A stretch of DNA of 15,789 nucleotides, taken from positions 1 to 15,789 of the forward strand of contig URGF01000037.1 in the NCBI GenBank assembly GCA_900547285.1. Direction: 5' to 3'. The stretch is from an uncultured Collinsella sp. Its GTDB lineage: Bacteria > Actinomycetota > Coriobacteriia > Coriobacteriales > Coriobacteriaceae. Below the pieces are notes generated by a model. That model was given only the letters and a program-made list of their open reading frames with translations, made no database searches and was not told the DNA's origin. Made by a program: the position numbers and the translations under genes. Shown piece after piece: positions 6,147 to 12,320 of the stretch; positions within the stretch are counted from its first letter, which is position 1; the number at the start of each line of letters is the position of its first letter.

Positions 6147-6174
6147 TGTAAACGCTCGGGCGTTTTTTGGTCAA
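6147..6174 (-). promoter_or_regulatory. Weak candidate rpiB promoter
   Basis: On the minus strand TTGACC (6174-6169), a 16-bp spacer and TTTACA (6152-6147) lie 79 bases before rpiB. A small dyad, AAACGC-TCGG-GCGTTT (6150-6165), overlaps the spacer and -10, and could be an operator. The -10 match is poor. The rest of the 271-base divergent space (6069-6339) holds only the opposing promoter. Confidence 0.25.
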
Positions 6175-6273
6175 ACGCTTTAGCATGCAACAAGACTAGT
6201 TTTTCATGTATTAATGCTGTCAGTTTGCGCTTGAACGCCGTCCGCCGGAACTTGGGTTGCGGTTTTTGATGCA

Positions 6274-6303
6274 TTGTTATCAAATAAAAGAGCTAACTAT
6301 TAT
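6274..6303 (+). promoter_or_regulatory. Candidate promoter of the CyuA-like gene
   Basis: TTGTTA (6274-6279), an 18-bp AT-rich spacer and TATTAT (6298-6303) lie 36 bases before the start codon. Confidence 0.45.
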
Positions 6304-6339
6304 CGAGAGCCCAGCCCTTTATACAAGTAGGAGATACCT

Positions 6340-7659
6340 ATGCCTGCCGATTCCATCCGTGATGCCGCGTTTTGCGATGTTTTGAACCGCGAACTTGTCT
6401 GTGCACTCGGCTGCACCGAGCCCATTGCCGTTGCCTATGCGGCGGCGCTGGCGAGTCAGACGCTCGGTTGCGAACCCGATCATATGGATGTTGCCTGCTC
6501 GGGCAACATCATCAAGAACGTCAAGAGCGTGACCGTGCCCAACTCGGGCGGTATGCACGGTATTGAGGCCGCGGCCGTGCTGGGTGCCGTGGGCGGCGAC
6601 GCTAAGAGCGCGCTCGAGGTTCTCGAGAGCGTTAACGATGAAGACCGCGCTCGCGTGGCCGAGCTCCTCGCTGACGCCGGCTACTGCGATGTGTCGCTTG
6701 TCGAGGGAGTGCCCAACCTCTACATCAAGGTGACTGCGACGGCTGGGGGCCATACCGCGGTCGTCGAGATTACCGACCACCACACCAATGTTACGTGCCA
6801 TACGCTCGACGGTATTCCGGTGTGCGGCAAGTCGGCGGGGGAGTGTGCCGCCTGCGCCGAGCGCGTCGTGGCCGAGCGTGCGGCAGATAGCGCCGATACG
6901 CCCATGTCGATTGAGTCCATCGTCGACTTTATCGAGGACGGTGACATTGAGGACGCCCGCGCTGCCGTTGAGCGTCAGATTGAGCTGAACGGTGCGATCA
7001 GTGCCGAGGGCCTGGCGCACGCTTGGGGTGCCGAGGTGGGCCGTACGCTGCTGGGCGCTCGTGCCGATGACGTCGCCTGCCGTGCCCGTGCCCGTGCGGC
7101 CGCCGGGTCCGATGCCCGCATGAACGGCTGCGCGCTGCCGGTCGCCATCGTGTGCGGCTCGGGCAATCAGGGCATTACCTGTGCCTTGCCCGTTATGGAG
7201 TATGCCGAGTATTTGCGCTGCGACCATGATCGCCTGGTGCGCGCCGTGATGCTGTCCGATCTGATCGCCGTGCATATCAAGAGCTATATTGGTGCGCTCT
7301 CGGCGTTTTGCGGTGCTATTTGCGCCGCATGCGGTGCCGGTGCCGCGATTACCTGGCTGTGTGGTGGCACGCGCGAGCAGATTGGCGCGACGGTTTCGAA
7401 CACGCTCGGTAACGTGGGCGGCATCGTGTGCGATGGCGCCAAGGCAAGCTGTGCCGCCAAGATTTCCGCTGCCGTTGATGCGGCGATTCTGGGCCACGAT
7501 ATGGCCATGCAGGGCCGCGGCTTCCGTGCCGGTGAGGGCCTGATCCAGGATACCGTCGAGCAGACAATCGCCAGCATGGGCTATGTAGGCCGTGTGGGCA
7601 TGAAGGACACCGACGTCGAGATCCTCAACATCATGATCGGCAAGACTCGAGTTTGTTAG
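6340..7659 (+). CDS. CyuA/UPF0597-family iron-sulfur L-cysteine desulfidase or serine dehydratase-like protein
   Basis: This 439-aa protein belongs to the UPF0597 (YhaM/CyuA) family, related to the alpha subunit of iron-sulfur L-serine dehydratase. Characterised members degrade L-cysteine to pyruvate, sulfide and ammonia using a labile [4Fe-4S] cluster. LGCTEPIA (23-30), CSGNIIKN (53-60) and VPNSGG (66-71) are conserved N-terminal blocks. Cysteines C25, C281, C324 and C331 fall where I recall the essential cysteines of the methanogen L-cysteine desulfidase. Glycine-rich blocks GNVGGIVCDGAK (358-369) and a FRAGEGLI segment near 395-402 complete the family pattern. The ATG at 6340 has AGGAG at 6329-6333. 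No transporter or cysteine-responsive regulator is adjacent. Serine or threonine as substrate cannot be excluded. Its stop codon overlaps that of the next gene. Confidence 0.88.
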   Translation: MPADSIRDAAFCDVLNRELVCALGCTEPIAVAYAAALASQTLGCEPDHMDVACSGNIIKNVKSVTVPNSGGMHGIEAAAVLGAVGGDAKSALEVLESVNDEDRARVAELLADAGYCDVSLVEGVPNLYIKVTATAGGHTAVVEITDHHTNVTCHTLDGIPVCGKSAGECAACAERVVAERAADSADTPMSIESIVDFIEDGDIEDARAAVERQIELNGAISAEGLAHAWGAEVGRTLLGARADDVACRARARAAAGSDARMNGCALPVAIVCGSGNQGITCALPVMEYAEYLRCDHDRLVRAVMLSDLIAVHIKSYIGALSAFCGAICAACGAGAAITWLCGGTREQIGATVSNTLGNVGGIVCDGAKASCAAKISAAVDAAILGHDMAMQGRGFRAGEGLIQDTVEQTIASMGYVGRVGMKDTDVEILNIMIGKTRVC

Positions 7660-8414
7660 GACAGTACGTCGGCTACTTGGTGTTCGTAGAAGGCTTCTAC
7701 TACGGAGTTGAAATCGCGGGCGAAGTCTTCCATGGTTCCGTGCCAGGTGGCTCGGCTGGGCTTGCCTTGGCCCACATAGGCAGTCTGAATGCCGCAGGTG
7801 GGGCTGGGGAAGTCGCGTTTGGGATCGTTGCCCACCATAAGAACCTCGTGCGGCTCGAGCCCCATCACCTGAAGCTGCTCTAGGTAGTAGGTGGCATCGG
7901 GCTTGCAGCGGGTGGTGTTTCCCATGTGTGTGACGAGCTCAAAGGGGGCGTCGGTCAGGTCGCCCCAACCCATGCGGCACTCGATGGCCCCCTGCGGAAA
8001 GCTGGGGTTGGTAAAGAGCGCGCAACGCAGTCCTGCGTCCTGTACGGCCTGGAGCGCGGCGTGCGCGCCGGGCATGGCGTGGGCGTTGATGACATCGTCG
8101 TTCTTGTACGGAAGAACTTCGCGGTCGTAGTAGGTAAACGCCTCGTAGATGAGGGGATCGGAGAGGCAGATCCCGCATCGGCGCTCGACCTCTTCTTGGT
8201 AAAACTCAAGATTGGTGCGGTTGTCCGTGCCGCTGCGGCGATTGGCGTTGAGGTCGACCAGGATGGTGCCGAGGCGTGCCATCGTGCCACCGCGGCTGCG
8301 GCGGCCGATGTCTGCGAGCATCGACGAGACATCCTTAAAATACCGAAGGATGAATGCGTTGAGGTTGATGCTGAGAAGCGTCTCGTCCATATCGAAAACG
8401 ACTGCTTTGAGCAC
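7656..8414 (-). CDS. HAD-superfamily hydrolase, class I type
   Basis: This 252-aa cytoplasmic phosphatase-like protein carries motif I FDMDETLL (7-14; D8 and D10), motif II LFTNPS (133-138; T135), the motif III lysine K171 in RCKPDA, and motif IV VGNDPKRD (194-201; D197 and D201), followed by TAYVGQG. A helical cap domain lies between residues 15 and 110. The start is GTG at 8412-8414 with GAAAGG seven bases upstream on the minus strand; no ATG lies closer to motif I. It differs clearly from the Cof-type HAD at 96-923 in cap placement. The substrate is unknown. The gene is convergent with the desulfidase, overlapping it by four bases, and diverges from rpsA. Confidence 0.9.
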   Translation of the reverse strand: MLKAVVFDMDETLLSINLNAFILRYFKDVSSMLADIGRRSRGGTMARLGTILVDLNANRRSGTDNRTNLEFYQEEVERRCGICLSDPLIYEAFTYYDREVLPYKNDDVINAHAMPGAHAALQAVQDAGLRCALFTNPSFPQGAIECRMGWGDLTDAPFELVTHMGNTTRCKPDATYYLEQLQVMGLEPHEVLMVGNDPKRDFPSPTCGIQTAYVGQGKPSRATWHGTMEDFARDFNSVVEAFYEHQVADVLS

Positions 8415-8506
8415 GCGGGCACCTTTCTCGAAAAATCGATCTAGAATCGTTGGCTCCGGATACTTTACCCCAAAGCCGAATGCCTAGCTGGTTATCGTCA
8501 AGTTGC

Positions 8507-8542
8507 GGAGACGTGTGTTCATAAGATTACGAAAAAGTCTCC
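8507..8542. repeat. Dyad in the rpsA upstream region
   Basis: GGAGAC (8507-8512) pairs with GTCTCC (8537-8542); the neighbouring GTGTG and CACAC can pair in an alternative register. A second small dyad, AGTTC with GAACT, lies at about 8561-8582. Apart from these and a candidate promoter, I see no feature in the 315-base gap 8415-8729. Confidence 0.3.
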
Positions 8543-8569
8543 ACACGAGTAAAAAATCGCAGTTCACGC

Positions 8570-8598
8570 TTGAAATCGAACTCATTTCCCCGTAACCT
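8570..8598 (+). promoter_or_regulatory. Weak candidate rpsA promoter
   Basis: TTGAAA (8570-8575), a 17-bp spacer and TAACCT (8593-8598) form a reasonable but imperfect promoter. A leader of about 125 nt would precede rpsA, long enough for autogenous control, but no known S1 leader motif is recognisable. Confidence 0.3.
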
Positions 8599-8729
8599 AT
8601 ACGAACGTGATTGCATAAGCGTCACATTAGTATCTGTCGGCTCCCGAGTGTTCCTAAACGTTGTGTGCTTGTCGCACCCTTCTGTAGGTCCTAGCAATCG
8701 GGGCCCCGTAGTTCGAAAGGGGTCCACCT

Positions 8730-9896
8730 TTGAGTGAGATTCAGAACTCGTCCATTTTCTCTCTTGACGATGTCAACGAGGAGGAGATGAACAACCTCAT
8801 CGACGGTACGATTACCGACTTTGATGAGGGCGATCTCGTTAACGGCACTGTCGTTAAGATCGAGCATGACGAGGTGCTCGTTGACATCGGATTCAAGTCC
8901 GAGGGCGTTATCCCGGTCCGCGAGCTGTCCATCCGCAAGGACGCTAACCCTGCAGACATCGTTGCACTCGGTGATCCCATCGAGGCTCTGGTTCTCCAGA
9001 AGGAGGACAAGGACGGTCGTCTGGTCCTGTCCAAGAAGCGTGCCGAGTACGAGCGTGCTTGGAACCGCATCGAGGAGAAGTTCAACTCCGGCGAGAACGT
9101 CGAGGGCGAGGTTATCGAGGTTGTCAAGGGCGGCCTGATCCTCGACATCGGCCTGCGTGGCTTCCTGCCTGCTTCCCTCGTCGACCTCCGTCGCGTCAAG
9201 GACCTCACCTCTTACATGGGCACCCGCATCGAGGCCCGCGTCATCGAGATGGACCGTAACCGCAACAACGTCGTCCTCTCCCGTCGCGTCGTGCTCGAGG
9301 AGTCCCGTAAGGCCGAGCGCTCCGAGATCCTGTCCAAGCTCAAGTCTGGTATGCGTCTCCAGGGCACCGTTTCCTCCATCGTCGACTTCGGCGCCTTCGT
9401 CGACCTCGGCGGTATCGACGGCCTCATCCACATCTCCGAGCTCTCCTGGAACCACGTCAACCATCCTTCCGAGGTTGTCAAGGTCGGCCAGGAGGTCGAG
9501 GTCGAGGTTCTCGACGTCGATCTCAACCGCGAGCGCATCTCCCTGGGTCTCAAGCAGACCACCGAGGATCCGTGGCGCGCACTGGTCAAGAAGTACCCCG
9601 TCGGCGCTATCGTCGAGGGCACTGTGACCAAGCTTGTCCCGTTTGGCGCTTTCGTCGACCTGGGCGAGGGCATCGAGGGCCTGGTGCACATCTCCGAGAT
9701 GGCCAACAAGCACGTCGACCAGCCTTCTCAGGTCACCCACGTGGGCGACAAGGTTCAGGTCAAGGTCATGGAGATCGACCTCGACCGTCGTCGTATCTCT
9801 CTGTCCATGAAGTCCGCTGCTGAGACTCTGGGCGTCGAGATCGAGGTTACCCCGCTTCCTTCCGAGAAGAAGGACGAGGAGACCGACGCCGAGTAA
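8730..9896 (+). CDS. rpsA: 30S ribosomal protein S1
   Basis: This 388-aa RNA-binding protein of the small ribosomal subunit has four S1 (OB-fold) domains at about residues 34-104, 121-187, 206-276 and 292-362. The last two carry the canonical VDFGAFVDLG and VPFGAFVDLG cores followed by GLIHISE/GLVHISE. An acidic N-terminal tail (1-33) and a charged C-terminal tail (EKKDEETDAE) flank them. Enterobacterial S1 has six domains and actinobacterial S1 typically four, so the architecture fits the inferred phylum; the length is shorter than mycobacterial or streptomycete S1. The start is TTG at 8730 with AAAGGGG about seven bases before it; the first downstream ATG (residue 20) has no proper spacing. 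Codon use is strongly biased to C-ending codons, as expected for high expression. Confidence 0.95.
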   Translation: MSEIQNSSIFSLDDVNEEEMNNLIDGTITDFDEGDLVNGTVVKIEHDEVLVDIGFKSEGVIPVRELSIRKDANPADIVALGDPIEALVLQKEDKDGRLVLSKKRAEYERAWNRIEEKFNSGENVEGEVIEVVKGGLILDIGLRGFLPASLVDLRRVKDLTSYMGTRIEARVIEMDRNRNNVVLSRRVVLEESRKAERSEILSKLKSGMRLQGTVSSIVDFGAFVDLGGIDGLIHISELSWNHVNHPSEVVKVGQEVEVEVLDVDLNRERISLGLKQTTEDPWRALVKKYPVGAIVEGTVTKLVPFGAFVDLGEGIEGLVHISEMANKHVDQPSQVTHVGDKVQVKVMEIDLDRRRISLSMKSAAETLGVEIEVTPLPSEKKDEETDAE

Positions 9897-9922
9897 ATCG
9901 GTTTGACGATCACTTGTTTTAA

Positions 9923-9955
9923 GGGATCCGTCCGCAATGGACGGGTCCCTTTTTG
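9923..9955 (+). terminator. rpsA terminator
   Basis: GGGATCCGTCC (9923-9933) pairs with GGACGGGTCCC (9939-9949), with one T-G pair and a GCAAT loop, followed by TTTTT (9950-9954). It begins 27 bases after the rpsA stop. Confidence 0.9.
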
Positions 9956-10004
9956 CTTTCGCTGCTGATGCACGCGATGCTACCCGGGCTGTCCACAGGC
10001 TATT

Positions 10005-10129
10005 GGGTTGTCGGTGAATGAAAAAATGCCGACATCCCGCCTCGGGGAGGAGGCGGGAACGCACCGAGTAGACGGAGGGGTGCGGAGCGCGGTCGCGTCT
10101 CGACTGACGACATTGCCCATCGACAACCC
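10005..10129. other. Candidate structured element between rpsA and rnpB
   Basis: GGGTTGTCG (10005-10013) is the exact complement of CGACAACCC (10121-10129), closing a 125-nt segment. Inside are CCCGCCTC-GGGGAG-GAGGCGGG (10036-10057, perfect 8-bp stem) and a GCACC/GGTGC pair (about 10062-10084). TGTCGG (10009-10014) can instead pair with CCGACA (10029-10034). No ORF with a ribosome site is present. It might be a structured RNA on either strand or just a dyad-rich spacer. It does not resemble 4.5S, 6S or tmRNA. Confidence 0.35.
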
Positions 10130-10186
10130 TATTGTACTGCATGGCGTGGTTCTTGGTTTATCGTGTCGAACGCTTTTGTTGTGCCA

Positions 10187-10213
10187 TTGCCTGCGGCAAC
10201 GGTGTGCTACACT
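10187..10213 (+). promoter_or_regulatory. rnpB promoter
   Basis: An extended -10 box, TGCTACACT (10205-10213), sits seven bases before the first paired base of the RNase P RNA, exactly where transcription should begin. TTGCCT (10187-10192) with a 15-bp spacer is the likely -35. Confidence 0.65.
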
Positions 10214-10220
10214 CTTGCAC

Positions 10221-10584
10221 TGCTGAGTGGGCCAGACGGTCGCGCGATGTGCTGTTTGCAGTACGCGTGAGGAAAGTCCGGGCTCCAGAGGGCGGGATGC
10301 CGGCTAACGGCCGGGCGGAGTGATCCGACGGAAAGCGCCGCAGAAAAGAAGACTCCCACCTGCGCCGCAAGGCGTAAAGGGAAAAGCTGAAACGGTGGTG
10401 TAAGAGACCACCAGCGTCGTGGCAACACGGCGGCTTGGCAAGCCCCATCCGGAGCAAGCGCGAATAGGAACGCTATGGGCCGGCCCGGTCCGCGTTCGGG
10501 TAGCGTGCGTGGAGCTGCACGGTAACGTGCAGACAAGATAAATGACCGTTCACGACAGAACCCGGCTTATAGGCCCACTCAGCA
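10221..10584 (+). ncRNA. rnpB: RNase P RNA, bacterial type A
   Basis: This is the catalytic RNA of RNase P, which removes the 5' leader from precursor tRNAs. The P1 helix is formed by TGCTGAGTGGGCC (10221-10233) and GGCCCACTCAGCA (10572-10584), a perfect 13-bp pairing that sets both ends. Conserved region I, GAGGAAAGTCCGGGCTCC, starts at 10269. The matching 3' conserved region ACAGAACCCGGCTTA starts at 10555, and together they form the P4 core. GGTGGTGTAAGAGACCACC (10394-10412) is a GUAAGAG-type hairpin typical of type A. The length of 364 nt is in the usual range. Long reading frames on either strand here are incidental. Confidence 0.97.
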
Positions 10585-10600
10585 ACTATGTTGACGCTGC

Positions 10601-10698
10601 GACGGCGTCAGCTGGCCGATTTGGCGCTCATTCGTCGGTCGCCGCCATAAGGCGTGCTCCCTCCTCTTTCGGGCCAAATCGACTCAGCTGACGCCGTC
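10601..10698. repeat. Long interrupted inverted repeat after rnpB
   Basis: GACGGCGTCAGCTG (10601-10614) is the exact complement of CAGCTGACGCCGTC (10685-10698). Two and three unpaired bases inward, CGATTTGGC (10617-10625) matches GCCAAATCG (10673-10681). The 47-nt loop holds a small CGCC-ATAA-GGCG hairpin (10643-10654). The 23 paired bases would make a very stable RNA hairpin starting 17 nt after rnpB. No T-run follows, so it is not a standard terminator. Confidence 0.6.
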
Positions 10699-10856
10699 TC
10701 GCTGCTTGTGCCTGATCATCGGCAGCCTCATTTCTGTTGCAATCTCGTCTTTCAAGGCACCTTGCTCGCGCTGACGGGTTCTCGCTTTCGTTGACGGATT
10801 CATCGGCGCCGTCATCCTTGACGTCTCACTGTTTTTGCCTGGTCATTGGCGTTGCC
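10689..10856. repeat. Three degenerate 38-40 bp direct repeats
   Basis: Copies start at 10689, 10772 and 10819. Each has the pattern TGACG, then TCTCGCT or TCTCACT, then CATCGGC or CATTGGC, then GCC. The first and third share 23 of 28 positions between 10696-10723 and 10823-10850. They fill most of the 355-base gap between rnpB and the next gene, which otherwise shows no ORF with a ribosome site. Confidence 0.35.
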
Positions 10857-10939
10857 GTTCTATTTACTGGGGTTATCGGTACGGTCTTTGCCGTATTATT
10901 GAGGCTGTTTGTTGCTTTGCTTGTTGTTGAGGGGCTTTG

Positions 10940-11575
10940 TTGGACAGCTATTTTACTCTGCAATCGAATATTGAGGCTTCGGGCGAGTTTGTGGATCGCA
11001 AGAGCCGGTTTATTGCCCAGCTGGTCCATATTGAGTCCGAGGATGAGGCGAATGCCTTTATCGAGATGGTTCGCAAGCGTCATTACGACGCTCGACACAA
11101 TGTCCCCGCGTGGATTTTGGTCGATGGACGCGAGCGCCAGAGCGATGACGGTGAGCCGAGCCGCACGAGCGGTATGCCGACGCTCGAGGTGTTGCGCGGC
11201 GCAGAGCTCAAAAATGTTTGCTGCGTGGTGACGCGCTATTTTGGTGGCACGCTGTTGGGGCCTGGTGGCTTGGTGCGCGCCTATACCGCTGCGACGCAGG
11301 CGGCGGTGGCCGCGGCTCAGGAGGCCGGGCAGATCGTTGAGATGACAAGCGTCGTGCCGGTTGACGTGCATGTGGCCTATCCGCAGTACGAGCAGGTGCT
11401 TCGCTTGGCGCAGGATTCGGGTGCCAAGGTTTCGGATACCGATTACGCGGACGCCGTGTCACTTCATTTGGTGTTTAAGGCGGGGGAGCAGGAGCCGTTT
11501 TGCGCTAAGATGCGCGAGCTTATGGCGGGGCGCGAGGAGATTGAGGTCGGCGCTCCCGAATTTGCTGAGTTCTAA
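10940..11575 (+). CDS. YigZ/IMPACT family protein (UPF0029)
   Basis: This protein of about 211 aa belongs to the IMPACT/YigZ family: an N-terminal UPF0029 domain followed by a small ferredoxin-like C-terminal domain (about 137-205). Diagnostic blocks are ARHNVPAW (51-58), SDDGEPSRTSGMPTLEVL (68-85) and VVTRYFGGTLLGPGGLVRAY (96-115). Eukaryotic IMPACT modulates the GCN2 stress pathway; the bacterial role is poorly defined, with a link to RNA or ribosome binding proposed. Two adjacent TTG codons at 10937 and 10940 are possible starts. I prefer 10940, because the GAGGGG ribosome site at 10929-10934 then has a five-base spacer and the protein begins MDSYF. No strong promoter is visible in the repeat-rich region upstream. 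Confidence 0.9.
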   Translation: MDSYFTLQSNIEASGEFVDRKSRFIAQLVHIESEDEANAFIEMVRKRHYDARHNVPAWILVDGRERQSDDGEPSRTSGMPTLEVLRGAELKNVCCVVTRYFGGTLLGPGGLVRAYTAATQAAVAAAQEAGQIVEMTSVVPVDVHVAYPQYEQVLRLAQDSGAKVSDTDYADAVSLHLVFKAGEQEPFCAKMRELMAGREEIEVGAPEFAEF

Positions 11576-11578
11576 CGG

Positions 11579-11634
11579 CGGCGGCTGGCGTGCTTTTGGA
11601 TGAATCTCAAGCGCGCCGGCCGTCGTTTTCTGTT
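11579..11634 (+). terminator. Terminator between convergent genes
   Basis: CGGCGGCTGGCGTGC (11579-11593) pairs along 15 positions with GCGCGCCGGCCGTCG (11611-11625), including three G-T pairs, with a 17-nt loop, followed by TTTTCTGTT. It starts three bases after the YigZ-family stop and separates it from the minus-strand gene. Confidence 0.75.
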
Positions 11635-11642
11635 GATATCGT

Positions 11643-12089
11643 TTACTCGGCGAGCTGCTTTAGCATATCGCATGCGATTTCGACGGCATCGTCGATGCAG
11701 CCGGGACAGCTGCGCAGCGGTCCCTTATCCGATCCGATGCCCTTGAGCGTGCCGCAGACGGTCGTTGTGTTCTTCTCGCCAAAACGCTTGGCGATTTCGC
11801 GCGACAGCTTGTAGGTCTGGCCCTTGGTCTTGGGGTTTTCCATGCCGTCGCTCATTACAAAGCCCATGATGGCCACGGCGCCCGAGATGGCGCCGCAGGT
11901 TTCGGTCATGCCGCCCATGCCGGCGCCAAAGCCCTCGGTGAGGGTAAAGGCGACCTGGGGGTCGAGCCCGACGGCGGGCGCGAGCGTGCAGGCGACGGCC
12001 TGGGCGCAGTTAAAGCCACGGGCGTGATAATCGGCAGCTTGAGCCTGACAGGCGGTGATGTCGAGCTGGGCCGTATCGATTTGCTTCAT
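11643..12089 (-). CDS. C_GCAxxG_C_C family cysteine-motif protein
   Basis: This 148-aa protein matches the C_GCAxxG_C_C family, a small-protein family of anaerobes with conserved cysteines suggesting a metal or redox centre; its function is not established. GFNCAQAV (25-32, C28) is the family signature start. Further cysteines are C65 in ETCGAISG, C112 in TVCGTLKG, and C128 and C131 in SCPGC. The region between, with FGAGMGG (54-60), is glycine-rich. No signal peptide is evident. The ATG at 12087-12089 has AAGGAGA five bases away. An in-frame extension to 12233 is possible but lacks such a site and is not family-like. A hairpin (12103-12134) sits just upstream of the ribosome site. It diverges from the sulfhydrylase gene; a sulfur or redox link is only a guess. 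Confidence 0.88.
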   Translation of the reverse strand: MKQIDTAQLDITACQAQAADYHARGFNCAQAVACTLAPAVGLDPQVAFTLTEGFGAGMGGMTETCGAISGAVAIMGFVMSDGMENPKTKGQTYKLSREIAKRFGEKNTTTVCGTLKGIGSDKGPLRSCPGCIDDAVEIACDMLKQLAE

Positions 12090-12102
12090 CGTTGTCTCCT
12101 TG

Positions 12103-12134
12103 GTCACGGTGTACCCGCCTATGGTACCCGTGAC
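12103..12134 (-). promoter_or_regulatory. Hairpin abutting the ribosome site of the cysteine-motif gene
   Basis: GTCACGG-T-GTACC (12103-12115) pairs with GGTAC-CCGTGAC (12123-12134), 12 bp with one bulge and a 7-nt loop. It ends one base from the AAGGAGA site of the minus-strand gene. It could be an operator or an RNA element controlling translation. Confidence 0.4.
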
Positions 12135-12252
12135 GGGGCATGTAATCATCGAGAGCTTCATGTATGCCTCGTTTTTATCTATCGAGCAAATGCCCAAGGC
12201 TTGAGATAAATACCCCTGATCAATTTGTCCCATAACCTACCTTGGGGATGGG

Positions 12253-12281
12253 TTGAGAGGGGTGCGGGGTAGCGGTATCGT
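12253..12281 (+). promoter_or_regulatory. Promoter of the sulfhydrylase gene
   Basis: TTGAGA (12253-12258), a 17-bp spacer and TATCGT (12276-12281) lie 39 bases before the start codon. The leader is too short for a SAM riboswitch. Confidence 0.5.
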
Positions 12282-12320
12282 GAACCGAATAAAACTAAAA
12301 CCCAGGCAAGGGAGCTAGAT

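Noticed and set aside
10158..10536. Reading frames on both strands within the RNase P RNA
   Set aside because: The region is an unmistakable type A rnpB with a matched P1 helix and conserved core.
12090..12233. N-terminal extension of the C_GCAxxG_C_C protein
   Set aside because: No ribosome site at the upstream start, and the extension reads through the hairpin. ATG 12089 has AAGGAGA.
12234..12320. SAM riboswitch or T-box before the sulfhydrylase gene
   Set aside because: The space after the promoter is about 35 nt, too short for either.
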